This document shows positions 1 through 11,110 of a stretch of DNA of 64,000 bases, piece after piece (the first letter of the stretch is position 1; each line of letters begins with the position of its first letter). Under the pieces are notes generated by a model that ran no database searches, was not told the DNA's origin, and saw nothing but the letters and a program-made list of their open reading frames with translations. Location: NCBI GenBank assembly GCA_033239005.1, contig BSQZ01000005.1, forward strand, positions 607,501 to 671,500, given 5' to 3'. The DNA is from Lamellibrachia satsuma (lineage: Eukaryota > Annelida > Polychaeta > Sabellida > Siboglinidae). Both the position numbers and the translations under genes were made by a program.

Positions 1-2607
1 AATGTTTCACATTTATGTGCGCACCACATGCAAACTTCTATGTTAATCACCAAAGGAGCTGTATGGAATAAGCGCATTCAAGGCCAAGTGCACACACAAC
101 AAATGTCCGGTCATATAACCGGATTCCCGAAACTTACTACACATGCTAAGCAAACGTATTCATATAAGTGTATCTTGTTAGACAGCGCTTCCCTCCCGAG
201 TAATATTCTCAAGACATTTGGGTCCAACTTTCAGCACAAACGTGTACTCTTAAATGAACGAAGCAGATCTTTACTGCAGACATTGTCTGATCGCATCTTC
301 TGTTGCCAACCTGATTACACACTCGTTTTACGCCACCAAATTATGAATGTGCGAATATGCCCGGTCTCCCTACGACACGCCCGTCCAACGTCACTTCCAG
401 CTTGCAACCAATAAACACCCGCTGAAGTGTGTAAGATCACATACATTGAACGATCGAACATGCATACGTCAAAATCAAAGTTCTGAAGCGACAGTATATC
501 CCGCTGCTCAACATGGGAACACCCCAACGACGCAACCGGCAATACGCTGGCCACTCGGAATTGTTATGCACGACTGGTACACGGACTGTTTAGAATGTTG
601 CTGGTGTTACGCAATACCTGGCTGTAGTATAGTCAGTCAGCTAAGACGTCTTTCAATAAACAGCCTATGCTCCATCTTAGATATGTGGCTGCGCGTAGGC
701 TCTATTAAATTCTCATTGTTCTTTTTCTTCCATTTAAGCTCAGGACTCTATGTTAGCCACATATAAATGTGGCTACAGTATTTTCGAGCCGTGATCACTA
801 TTGCGTGGGAGCGGGTGATGTAATGCCGGTTCGGGTCCGTTTTAATCAGAATATGTCGCGTCTGCGTAGTTAGGCAATAAATTAGTGCATGAGCTATATG
901 ATATCTAATAATACGGACTGTATAATTGTTCTATGTTGGCATGTTTCATGACATTGTATCTATAGTCCATGGGCCAAATGGAATATTGTTACCAAAAATG
1001 GAACTAAAAAACGTTGGTACTAGTGCTTAGGGGTGCCCAAACTATGATAAAAATGTATCGTGGACATTTCAGTTTGGTAGTTTAAGCCCGTTATAAGCAA
1101 TTTTCACTTTTGTGGACTGGACGAATTCTTTAAGAAAGAAGCACTAAGCCATCAGGCATATAACCACTCGGAACTTCACTTTTGACCCAACATTAATGCA
1201 GGCATTGCTTTTTTTGACACGTATGTGTTTAACGACTTCCTCACATGCCCACTATTTCACTTATTGCTATTTATGAATGTGAAATGGGGATTTGAAGGAG
1301 CTCTCAATGGTAAAACTGTCTTGCAGTCATAATCCTTCCTTCACAACACTTCAGCGTTCTGGCGTTACAAAGCGAATAGTTTGAATATGTCTATGCCACT
1401 GCTACACACAAGTACTGATTCAAAGTGTGAGTGTGATACGTGGTGGGTGGCTCGCGTGGTTGCTATGATGCGAAAAGCGTGAATGCGCTCAAGCGCACGC
1501 TTGGTCACCGCGAAGAATAAGAGGACGATTCACTGAATGTCTCGCCCTGCTTCTGAGGGAGGGGGAGAGGGAGGGAGGGAGGGAGTGAGGAGTGGAGGGA
1601 GGGGGCGAGGGAGGGGGCGAGGGAGGGAGCGGGCGAGGGAGAGACCCTGCTAAGTGTCTCACCACCAGCCGCTTGCGTCATTGATCAAAACTGCATCTTT
1701 GCTGCACTGTCTGAACATGTGTTTGCGCTTGTCGGGAAAACGAAAGTTATGTCATATTTGACGTACACAAATGTATATAAATGATCAAATCCATCTCAAC
1801 ATGAACTCCCAAAAGCAAGGTCATGCTTAATATTAGGCAAAGTCAATCGCCCTATAATGTTTTTCTATCTGGCTGTTGCTACTAGTACGGCGAAGTTCTC
1901 GCTCGGCCGAAACGTAAGTATTTTCATGAAACGTGAAACCTTACAAAAACGCCATAAACAGAGCAATAAACACGTCTTTCGTGTCTGTATGCATTCTTAT
2001 ATGTATATCACTAAAGTTACCTGACAATAACCATGTAAAAGTGTGAAATTATTACCTTTTTGTCAGAACGCATGTGCTTGTCAAGGTTTGTATATAACCG
2101 GATGTTGTTGTGAGCGAGATTAGCAAGCGGGATTTCCATAAATGTATATAAGGTCACGCTAAGAATTGCCGTCTGCTGGCCATAGAGTTACGTCATTAAT
2201 AATGCCCCTATAAACTACTAACTTACTAACGGGTGTTTTATTTATGTCTGTGCTGCTGGCCCATTCTGGCCTCATTCTACACGAAATCGCGTTTGATCAT
2301 GTGACGCAAAGGCAACATCACGTGCACAGTATGGCGGCTAATTGTGAAATGTTTTCTATGTCACCGATAAAAGTACTCATAAGTAATTATTTGGAGCACA
2401 TTTCTTCAGTTTCTTGACGCCCAATCGTCGGTTGTATGTCACGGAATACACATGTAAAACGGTTAGTGCGTATCGGTTTTAAAACTTAAGTTATTAGTTC
2501 CGTAGCCAAATGGCCACGGAACGCCAAAATGGCGAGTTAGCAAATGCCCGTCAGGACTTTTGCCCCAGAGACGAAGAGCGGGGCGAACATTTTTGCCTAG
2601 CTTAATA
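1..2607. other. CpG-rich upstream DNA without a recognised gene
   Basis: No reading frame here has a recognisable domain. The two longest overlapping plus-strand frames (28-414 and 347-766) show no repeats, signal peptide or splice context and look like chance frames. CpG is frequent: bases 1441-1500 alone contain seven CpG, while many 60-base lines after 5.6 kb contain none. A purine-rich G tract lies at 1555-1643. A short imperfect palindrome lies near 2502-2521. The stretch is probably intergenic DNA upstream of the gene that starts near 5 kb, but a distal promoter or an unseen exon cannot be excluded. Confidence 0.5.
1555..1643 (+). repeat. GGGA-type purine-rich low-complexity tract
   Basis: Nearly uninterrupted runs of GAGGG and GGGA/GGGGGC on the plus strand. 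Four or more G3 runs separated by one to four bases occur repeatedly, so the strand could form G-quadruplexes. It lies about 3.3 kb upstream of the first exon at 5.05 kb. No function can be assigned. Confidence 0.85.
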
Positions 2608-3400
2608 TTACCCCTATAATCAATACCACTCGATCGTCTCGCTCTTCGTCTTTCAGGCCTCCCACAAAACGTTTGAGTTCACACATTGTTAACCTGTATC
2701 GTGTTAAAAATAATCGCCGTCAGACATTATCCGCTTGGTGTATCTGCGCATGCGCGTATCTGGAAGCTTGGGCGTTGCTAGTTATAGCTTTTATGTTAAT
2801 CATTGCAGCGTCGACGTCCCACAGACAGGTCAGCGATCGTTGATGATCACGACCTGTGGCAGCAAAACAGCGCCGGTCAACGAATGTCATATTGCGTTAA
2901 TAAACGACAGTTTTAAAGCATTCGCTCAGACATTTTGCGCGTCGCCAAAGCATATTTACTTCCAACAATTCGTAGCGTTACTCGTGGTTTGTAGTTAGTC
3001 TCGTTTATCCAGCCTCGCTCCGCGATGTGGCGCCACCGTTTGTCGGCGGATTCACGAAGCCGAGAAATAGTCCGATAAGCGAGACTAGTTCGTAGTTAGA
3101 AGACAGTCCGTCAAGCGCCTAGCGGACAGATCGGTAACCACGCCAAGCGTAGCGGACAGATCGAGACTAACTACAAACCACGGGCACGAGTAACGCTACG
3201 AATTGTTGGAAGTAAATATGCTTTGGCGACGCGCAAAATGTCTGAGCGAATGATTTAAAACTGTCGTTTATTAACACAATGTGACATTCGTTGACCGGCG
3301 CTGTTTTGCTGCCACATGTCGTGTAACAGTGTGTTACAAACGTTTTGTGGGAGGCTTGGAAGACGAAGATCAAGACGAGTGGTGTTGATTATAGGGGTAA
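2608..3400. mobile_element. Foldback (long inverted repeat) element
   Basis: The two ends are inverted copies. Outer arms 2608-2690 and 3322-3400 both begin TTACCCCTATAATCAA when read inward and share the motif ACGTTTTGTGGGAGGC. Inner arms 2848-3003 and 3162-3321 are almost identical in inverted orientation over about 150 bp. The left half carries about 157 extra bases (2691-2847) between outer and inner arms. The central loop (3004-3161) contains a smaller inverted pair (near 2996-3016 and 3072-3087). The matching peptides read from 2848-2997 (+) and 3173-3320 (-) reflect arm identity, not a gene. No transposase is visible, so this is a non-autonomous MITE or foldback element. The flanks give no convincing target-site duplication. 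Confidence 0.75.
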
Positions 3401-4879
3401 CCGCGTACTTTAGCGTTCATTCAACTGTGCTTGAGCATAACAAAATAATGCATTCACAGATTGTTGTCGACGACGGCATATGGAAATTTTGTTCTGCAGT
3501 CCTCATCGCGCCTACTGGCGCATAATGCAGATTACATAAACTTACATACAAGAAAAGTCATCGTATGATGGCAAACAAGATAATATAGTTCGAAGTGGCT
3601 AAAGAGCCTGTCCGGAAAGACTGTGTAGTCTCTAGACTAAAGAGCCTTTCCGAACAATTCTTTATATATAAGTTGCTGTTTCGTCCACATATCACACAAA
3701 CAAAATGTTTCTGACAGTTGGTGTCAAATTCCCCAGTTTTATATCATGGGAATCAACACTGAAACAGTACCAATGAATCACTAAATATTGAACAAGTATG
3801 GCGCCGCAGTACACGATCTACCGCGGTGACAAGATCTAGTGTCAGCGAATTATTTGTCGACTTTTCGATCTGATTGTTACGCTCCGAGTTTCCAGTGATG
3901 GCCAACCTGTTGGCAAGGCTCTTTAGACTGTAGTATGTACAATAAAGAATATAGTTATGTCACAAACTTCACGCCCGTATTTTCTGACATTCTCTTCACC
4001 TTATACGCTCAACATCAATTTGAAACGGTGTCACATTCAATGCTATAGCACAGACGCTGAACAGAGATCGGAGACCTATTGAAGGGAAGCGAAGGGAGAC
4101 TGTAAGCGGCTAAACACGTGGTTATGAATGATTTTTGTGGTGGGGAAACTTTTTGTGGGAGGCCTTATACAATGGTTAATACGGCACTGGTATACCTGAT
4201 ATTATCAATGAAACGTCATTCGCTGATTAGCAAGAATATCGGCAACAAAATGCACGCTTATGTTTTACATTATGCCTTGTTTGCATTTGGAATTTTATTT
4301 CCGGTAACAAAACGCTGTGATGCGAAAAAAAGACGTCTACACTGTGCTGACTGTGTCCATCTGCTCACTGTAAGTAAACGACTCCTTGTTGAGATGTAAT
4401 AGTTCCCTTTGAATACCAACAGCCAACATTTCGTGTTCAGGAAACATGTAGTACTAGTTAGCGATTACCACGATTAAGCGGATCTAGTGTCTGGGATATT
4501 TCGATACTTATTATCGAACCCTGGTCAGAGAACCTAATCAGGGTGAACAATACGGGGGAAAGGGAAATGTAGTTTCCTGCGGAAATGTTCCGTGTTCGGA
4601 TGTAAGCAACGAGATTACTGTTACGGCTTCAGGTTGCATTCACAATGGGGTTTGGGGGATTTAACGAGATAACACGTGTGTTGGGGTGGCATCGCTGCGG
4701 TCTTTCGTCTTAGCAAAAGAACATAGAAGCTAACTAACGAGGAATACTAAAGTTTTTGTAAGTTGGTGTACGTGACATATACACCCGGACAGTATACACC
4801 CCAGATTGTATTATAATTGAGCCAGATCTACGACCAGAAGGCAACCCATACACCCCTGTAGTCAGTAATGTGCCCGACC
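3401..4879. other. Intergenic DNA with short inverted repeats
   Basis: No coding sequence recognised. The motif CTAAAGAGCC occurs at 3602 and 3638 and inverted at about 3917, framing some 330 bp (see the separate entry). A 17-18-base match to the foldback outer arm (AAAC.TTTTGTGGGAGGC) lies at 4147-4164 and could be a degraded further copy. The frame at 4118-4399 runs through that match and is not considered a gene. Confidence 0.4.
3599..3930. repeat. Possible small MITE with CTAAAGAGCC ends
   Basis: The left end reads GGCTAAAGAGCCTGTCC. The right end, read inward on the minus strand, contains CTAAAGAGCCTTGCC. A third direct copy of CTAAAGAGCC lies at 3638, next to a short hairpin spanning 3613-3654. 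The arms are short and no target-site duplication was found, so this could also be a chance inverted pair. Confidence 0.3.
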
Positions 4880-5049
4880 TTTCGTTAATCGCGCGCTTAT
4901 CACATCATCAACCCGCCCCTCCCCGCGCAGAGTGAACAGGTCCGAGCACTCGCGGTTGTTTTCTGAAAAGATCGGGCGTCTGGTGTTTTACGGAGTCACC
5001 TTAAAACTTTGGGATTTACCGCGGAATGCATCGTTGAAGTAACATCAAA
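4880..5049 (+). promoter_or_regulatory. GC-box promoter and 5' UTR of the secreted-protein gene
   Basis: CpG-rich DNA directly upstream of a strong-context ATG at 5050. A GC box (CCCGCCCCTCCCC, 4912-4924) suggests a TATA-less promoter of Sp/KLF type. No TATA box is visible at a suitable distance. The transcription start is not determined. An in-frame TGA at 5035-5037 closes the frame upstream of the ATG. Confidence 0.5.
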
Positions 5050-5291
5050 ATGGACCTTAGGTAAGTAGGAACTCGGATGTGTGTGACGATCGCTTTTTGC
5101 GGCTGGACGACACGGCGTTTCTGTTTTAACGACGATTTTTTCTCGCCGGTTCAGGGGTGTTCTTGCAACTGCGCTGCTGTTGCTGGTCCAAGTCGGACTT
5201 CGGCGACAACACGGCGGCGTCTTTGGCCAGGACATCAGCTTCGAACAACCCGAGAAAATTGTCAACTCTCCACCGGATTCCGACTCTCCAG
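5050..5291 (+). CDS. N-terminus of a secreted or membrane protein (two exons, 3' end not found)
   Basis: Exon 1 codes from ATG 5050 to 5060 and ends CTTAG before a consensus GTAAGT donor. Exon 2 runs 5155-5291, after a pyrimidine tract and CAG acceptor, and ends CCAG before GTAGAG. Joining them gives 49 complete codons plus one base (phase 1). The protein begins MDLRGVLATALLLLVQVGL, a classic signal peptide with a basic n-region and a hydrophobic core at residues 5-19. It continues as a polar stretch containing GQDISFEQPEK and a Pro/Asp/Ser-rich end. The start is supported by a strong Kozak context (AAAATGG) and by the in-frame stop at 5035. The intron is only 94 bp. The mature protein is not recognised, so the call is only secreted protein or membrane-protein ectodomain. 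The next exon must accept phase 1 and was not identified in the window. Confidence 0.65.
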
Positions 5292-7740
5292 GTAGAGCCC
5301 GTCTTTCTTTCCACTATTTTCTCTGTCGCCCATTCACTGCCGGCTCCCACCGAGTGAGTCTACTCGCTAGTAAACGTAGTCGGCCAAGCGTAACGCCGTC
5401 TTGAACGCGTCACGATTGGCTGGCCACGAGCGCGTCAAAGACGTGATTAAATTTACACTACTAGCGTTTGTTGGACCCATTCAGTGTTTATTGAATTGGT
5501 AGTCTAGTCTACGTGTGCGTTATACTTGGTAATCCATTGCATAATCGGGAATGACCCTCTTGGGCCTGGCCACGGCTTGGGAATAGCTTGGCCTTCGCCT
5601 TAGCTTCGGGGCGCTCTCCTCTGTTTACATTAATTGCAATTAAGCAAGCCAATCCAGACTGAAACTACTGTGTAATTAACAGAGTAAACTGGTGGAGCAT
5701 GTTTATGTTGGAGATCATTGGCATGACTAGACATTTCATGGCACTGAAATATTTTACGGTGTAATTGGATTTCTAGAGTACCATTGGCATTGCAATAGCA
5801 ACATAGGTACAAGTAATTAGAAAAGGTTGTAGAAAAGATGTGTTTGACCACTTTTTGGTTCACTCTTGCCCACAATGACTATACGCAGACATTGGTAAAG
5901 ATTTGCAGAAAAACTTTCAAATTTTATTTTTATTCTTGGTAAAATAAATTTGAGACCACATGAGGCTGCTTCAGTGATACCTCAAACACAGCTGATTTAG
6001 TTTGCTCAGGAAGTGACTGCTGGAACACCATCCATATGAGCTTTCAATGTACCATTCCAGTACCACAGATGACTTCTAGTCAGATGGAGAAAGTACCAAG
6101 TCGTGTTCCTCTATCATGCTGATTAGAAAGACTGATTGTACAACAGCACAGGCACTATATAAATTCTCCTCAGCAGACATTCAGTGCATGGGTATACACC
6201 TACATAGACCAAGGGACAGACAGAATCTACCCTTAGGCTACCACATAGATACGCACACCAAGAGACTGGATTAACCTTTCAGGAAGAAGATTTGAGATGA
6301 TCAGAAACACGCAGATGTAAAACAGAATACTGCACTTTGGTTCTTACTTGTGTAGGGCATTCAACAACTGAACCATGGGGAGACAGACATTCTGTAGAGT
6401 TTCTGTAGAGTCATGTCTTCCATGTCAACGTTATTGTAACTTCAAACTGCTTGTATGTCCACTATCATAATTGTATATCATATTATTTTGCTTGCGGTGG
6501 GTGACAAAGAGTTAACATCTTACAAAGTATGGGAAATGAATGGAAAAAAATTATCAATTAACTGTGTAACTGCGATGAGCATGAATTTGTTTTTAAAACA
6601 GAATTGACACATTTATATCTGAGAAGATGAACAATTGGTGGATTTTCGATGGATGATAACCCAAATACTTCCTTGTCCATATGCTATCTAGAGTTGTTTA
6701 AATTGTGTCTTGCACCTTTCACAACTGACCCTAGATCAGGCTTTTGCTTGCATTCTGTAATCAAATCAAGTCCTTGTTGTGGGAAGAGGAGAGGGAGGTA
6801 CGACATAAAGGTTTCTGTGGGAATCCTGCATCATGATTCCCCCTTGCCACGTGGAACCAAGTTTTTTTGTGCCCTTCGTTGTGATGTCAGACAGCCTTGA
6901 TGGGTGCACAGCTGTTGGGAGAAATCCAGACATGGGTCACCGCTCAGCCCCAAGTTTGAGGGCCAGATATCATCTTCTGCCATGTTGGAACTTGAACCCT
7001 GTCTCATCATATTTTGGCTGGCTCCTTTGAAGTTTTCCTCTTCAGAAAACCACTCACTGTGATCTTCATCTTCCAATTCAGCTGAAGAGCCTATGTATAC
7101 AGCAACAGCTTATTATAGCCATCATTGATGATCTGAGCTAATTAAGTTGTAAGTAATGCATGTTTTCTAGTAGAAAGATATAAATATGCTTTTATGTTGA
7201 GTAATTTTTGTAGGATTTGTTTAAGACAAATTGTTGTTGAAATTCTTCCCAAATTGCAGCATGGCCTAATCCATTAATCTGCACTAAAGTTAAAAAAAAA
7301 CATTAAGTGTAGACATAAAATCATTCTTTTAAGGACTTTGCTGTAATGCAATAAAGCGTTAAATTATAATGTTTGTAAATTATATAAAATAAATGTAATA
7401 TAGGCAATTTTGTTTTCATCTTGGAATACTAAAACCAACATAATTTCCAGATGGCACACATGGATTTAATTAAATCAGGATCCTTCGGAAATTGTATCTA
7501 GGTAAATTTTATGCATGTGAAAATTGGTTTCCTGATGAAAGCCATTTGCCTGGAAGCTTATGTTTCATACATGCTTCAAGCACCATATATATATATTTAT
7601 ATACGTAGACATCTGTAGTAGTAAAGAAACAATTATTTATTTTTAAATTGAAACATATTTGAAAAAAATACTTAAAATAAAAATCTTTCAGTGTACAGTT
7701 AATTTTTTTTATTAATATGGATTAAACAAATAACACGAAT
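5292..7740. other. Start of long intron or intergenic DNA, no gene seen
   Basis: CpG-rich sequence continues to about 5.6 kb and includes a CCAAT-like GATTGGCTGG near 5412. After that, base composition becomes AT-rich and CpG-poor. No domain-bearing frame is seen. If the gene at 5050 is real, this is the beginning of its second intron. Confidence 0.45.
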
Positions 7741-7786
7741 GACCCTTTCAGGGTTTCAGTCCAAGACTGACAAAGTAATTCATCAG
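7741..7786 (-). other. Hammerhead-ribozyme-like core motif
   Basis: On the minus strand the order CTGATGA (7780-7786), GAAAC (7753-7757), hairpin CCC-TGAAA-GGG, then GTC (7741-7743) matches the conserved core and the stem III/cleavage triplet of a hammerhead ribozyme. A hairpin AGTC-TTG-GACT sits just before GAAAC, as stem II should. However, about 11 bases separate CTGATGA from that hairpin, and stem I pairing is poor. It is therefore either a degenerate ribozyme from a retroelement or a chance match. Confidence 0.25.
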
Positions 7787-8189
7787 GCTTTCCTTTGAGA
7801 TTGTGCAGTGGCAGGAGGGAATGTGTCAAAAAGTGCAGTCTGATTTCCCGATATGTATTTCGAAGAATCCTACTTTCCTCAGTGTGCCGTTATGGTTGTA
7901 ATAATTGTTAGTAATTGCACAGAAAGGGTGCTAAATGGTTGCCAGTGTCCAACTGTAATGCTAGATCTCACAGGTGGGCTTTGTGTGGCCTGTCTGAGTT
8001 AATTGGCTGGTCACCCAGTGAAACATCAGAGCTATCACTGTCCTCAATCTTTGGTGGGTCTTCTCAAAACTGTACTGGTTCCTTTCGACAACTGTTCCTC
8101 TTGCACAGTTGACTGGGAACCAAAATTAGCAATCACGTAACTAATTCTGTGATCTTACTTAAAATCCCACAATAATGTGAATTGTAAAG

Positions 8190-8246
8190 GTATGTTCTTA
8201 TATAGCGCAGTATCCAGTCCATGGATTAAATTGCTTTACAGGTATT
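8190..8246 (+). repeat. Dispersed repeat family B fragment (TATAGCGC type)
   Basis: The sequence TTCTTATATAGCGCAGTATC and the bases after it match the beginning of the longer copy at 50709 over about 45 bases, including CAGTATCCAGTCC. Similar tatagcgc...gctttaca sequences are widely dispersed in marine animal genomes. This copy is a short truncated piece. Confidence 0.55.
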
Positions 8247-9319
8247 TTGTTATGCTATATTTAAAGATATATGACATATCACTGTTTGTCAATCCCCACA
8301 AATTACCAGAATACATTAGGTAAGTAGGATGATGATGGAATGAAATCTTGTTTCCTGTCGATAAATACGAATGTACACAAACTTATGTACACAAACTCCA
8401 GACACCATTCTCATTTATATTTCATTCTGCCCATGATAATTACAACATTTGACATACATTTTTACAAGGAGCTTACTTAACACTTAATGTATTTAATATA
8501 AACATTCAGTTTATCGTAATATGCATTAAAAGTAACAATAATAAAACCTAATTTAAGCAGCTAAATAGCTGTTTAATCATTAAAATGAAACCTGTTTAAG
8601 CGATGCTAGCAAATTATGGTTCTGAATAATAAGTGATTGCAGGGTGCATTAGTTTTGTCTGAAATTTATGTGAGAATGCAAAGCATTGTTGGCAATCAGG
8701 CTGCTGTAGGATTATTTATTTGAGCAGTTTGTTTACATGTCAGACAAGTGTAATCACCAGAGAGTCTGAGCACTTGAAGAGAAGATGTATGGTAAACTCT
8801 TGACTCTGCCGAGATGGAATAGATGTTTGTGGAGCCACAGCTCTGGTGGATGGTAATTCAGATATTGTTTGTTGATCTCTGTCTCGTTAGATCAAGCATG
8901 CATGACACAGAAATATAAAAGATTAATTCTGAACAGTTATTTAGTTGATTCCTAGCAGGAGCCGATGAATGAGAACACGTAGAAACTTTCGTCGAAGAAT
9001 TATGATTTATGAGAAATGTATGATGTAACTGTGCAATTTATGACATGAACATACACTGTAGTGTGTATGTCTCTATATGTCAAATACACAATTCTGTGGG
9101 AATCTAAGGTGGTTGGGGTCCAGTGTTAATAAAGTATTTCTAGTACTGTATAATTTAACAATTTTATCAGTTGCTGGTCTAAGGAATCTATTTCTTTTGT
9201 GTTGCATGAAACTGATGGTTATCAAATTTTTATATATAGCCAACGAGAATTCCTTTCAAATACTGGGGCAGGACTGTCCTATTTGAAGACAACAGTTATC
9301 ACCGCAATCAGAAATATTG
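8247..9319. other. AT-rich non-coding DNA, nothing recognised
   Basis: No exon, RNA gene or repeat array identified. One GTAAGT lies at about 8320 after ATTAG, but no open frame or acceptor upstream makes an exon convincing. Confidence 0.4.
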
Positions 9320-9770
9320 GTACAGATTACTTTAAGATATTGTGGTACAAATTACTATTCAAAATGAGTTAAGGTAATTCTATGCTGTGCATAATTATGA
9401 TTCTGCATTATTGAAATCTGTTGTCTGCGTTTTGTCTTGTCCTGCAGTAACTGTTGAACAAATCCTACAGTACTGTTTTCGAGAAAATCAACATGGAAGA
9501 TGGTCCCCATGACTTGTCACAAAACAAACCGGATCCTGTCTTCGAACACGAGTCCTTCAATTACTGATATATGCTGCCGACCAGCAATAAGAAATTTAAC
9601 TTTAAGCCAGTGCACTGTAGTTTATAAACGTTTCCTTTTCCCAGTTCATGAAATAGTTGTTCATAGTGCAAGAAATTTTCGAAAGAGGATACAATCTCCA
9701 AATTCGCCTGCTATCAACTCAAAAGTAAAATAGTGATCTTTCCCCATATATGATTAATTGTATTTGGCTG
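9320..9770 (+). repeat. Dispersed repeat family D, copy 1
   Basis: This stretch is a diverged direct copy of 10395-11110. Shared landmarks in the same order are AGTTAAG near the start, a TGTGCATAATTATGATT-like segment, the exact TTCGAGAAAATCAACATGGA, a TTTAAC segment, a TTCCCAGTTCAT-like segment, CAACTCAAAA, and GTAAAAT.GTG.TCT near the end. Spacing between landmarks is shorter than in copy 2. No coding capacity is recognised, and the element class is unknown. Confidence 0.55.
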
Positions 9771-10394
9771 TTTATGGGGTGGTTTTTATATTATTGTATG
9801 TTATGTTAAATGGTAACTTCTTTCTCCTTCCATCTGTACTTATTTCTTCTCTGGTAGTGTCTTCAATGGCCTAGCTGCATAAGTTTATCCTGTGGTTATT
9901 TTCATTAAAACCAACCCTGTTGAAGCAATTTTGTGGGATTGTATTTAACAGGACCCATATCTAGGACACTTGTTCTGTTTCTGGCACATTTGTGGCACCT
10001 CATTGGACTAGTGTTCATTCCAGAAGCAAGATTGCCTTATGACCCCAAAAAGCAATGTAAATTGATAAACTGTGACCCAGTCTACGTCTGGCACAGCCAA
10101 CAACCCACAAGTTTTCGGCCTGGTTTTAGGATCAATGAAGCACTCCATTTAAACTCGTTTGTATATTCCGGTAACAGTAAATGCACAATTCCGGTGTCAG
10201 TTTTTTAATTATGGGATTTGGCAGCTCAGTGATAACAGGGCTCTAGAAAGATGGGAATTTATAAAAAGTTACCTGAACTAGAACATCCATCATACCAGTA
10301 ACATAAGTACATGCCTCTGTTAAAACACTCAAGGTTGAATATGGGAGCCACGGTTATGCCTATATTCATTTCGTCTTAAATTTTTTATGGGTAC

Positions 10395-11110
10395 AGCACG
10401 CTATTGATTTTCCAATTGAATTCAGTACTAAGAGTGAGTTAAGCAATTCCGTACTGTGCCACAAAGTACGATTACATTTTTATAAAAAGATCTGTACTGA
10501 TTTGTGTAATGTCATCGACATGCAGCAGCATTTTCATAAATCCTAGTATTTATTTTCGAGAAAATCAACATGGAAATCTGTTTTCGTACATGGGGATCCT
10601 TCCATCAAGCATAGACTGCCAGCCGGCAACTGGACATTTAACCTGGGGGGGGTGTACTGCCATACCAAAGCAGTTTGGTCACCAAGAGAGAATTATTGAA
10701 AAATTTATCTAATATCTATAAGTGTAAGGTAAGCCCAGGCGGAACGTTTTCATTGTGAAATTTCCTCTTCAATGAAAGGGTTGTCATGTTTAATTGGCGC
10801 ACAAAGAGAGAAAATTTACATATTTTCTTCGGACACAGAGACAAAATGGCCAAAAACAGGGGCATTTGTACGGCACATATATATATACCTCAGTATAGGG
10901 AGTACCCCCCTGGGCATTTAACCTGTGTGAAGCAGAAGTTTCATGGTCTGCAAAGGAGCCCTTTCCCTGTGCATAACTATTTTACTCGGCATGCTGGACA
11001 TCCTTGAATGGTACCAACTCAAAATAACTGCTAGTTTATTCATCCACCATGAACCTGGAAGTAAAATCGTGGTCTGTTCCCAAATATGGCTGTGATACAT
11101 TGTAGTGATT
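10395..11110 (+). repeat. Dispersed repeat family D, copy 2
   Basis: The second, longer copy of the family at 9320-9770, about 1.1 kb downstream in the same orientation. It shares the exact TTCGAGAAAATCAACATGGA (10554-10573) and the distal CAACTCAAAATAA and GTAAAATCGTGGTCT segments. About 200 bp near 10680-10880 has no counterpart in copy 1, suggesting an insertion here or a deletion there. Frames overlapping it (for example 10918-11286 minus) have no known domain. Confidence 0.55.

Noticed and set aside
28..766. Overlapping frames of 128 and 139 codons in CpG-rich DNA
   Set aside because: No recognisable domain or gene signals. Frames overlap each other and a minus-strand frame. High GC/CpG lengthens chance frames.
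2735..3373. Two frames on opposite strands with nearly identical peptides
   Set aside because: The identity comes from the inverted arms of the foldback element, not from two related genes.
8955..8995. Hammerhead-like CCGATGA...GAAAC
   Set aside because: The invariant U of CUGANGA is changed and no stem II can be drawn.
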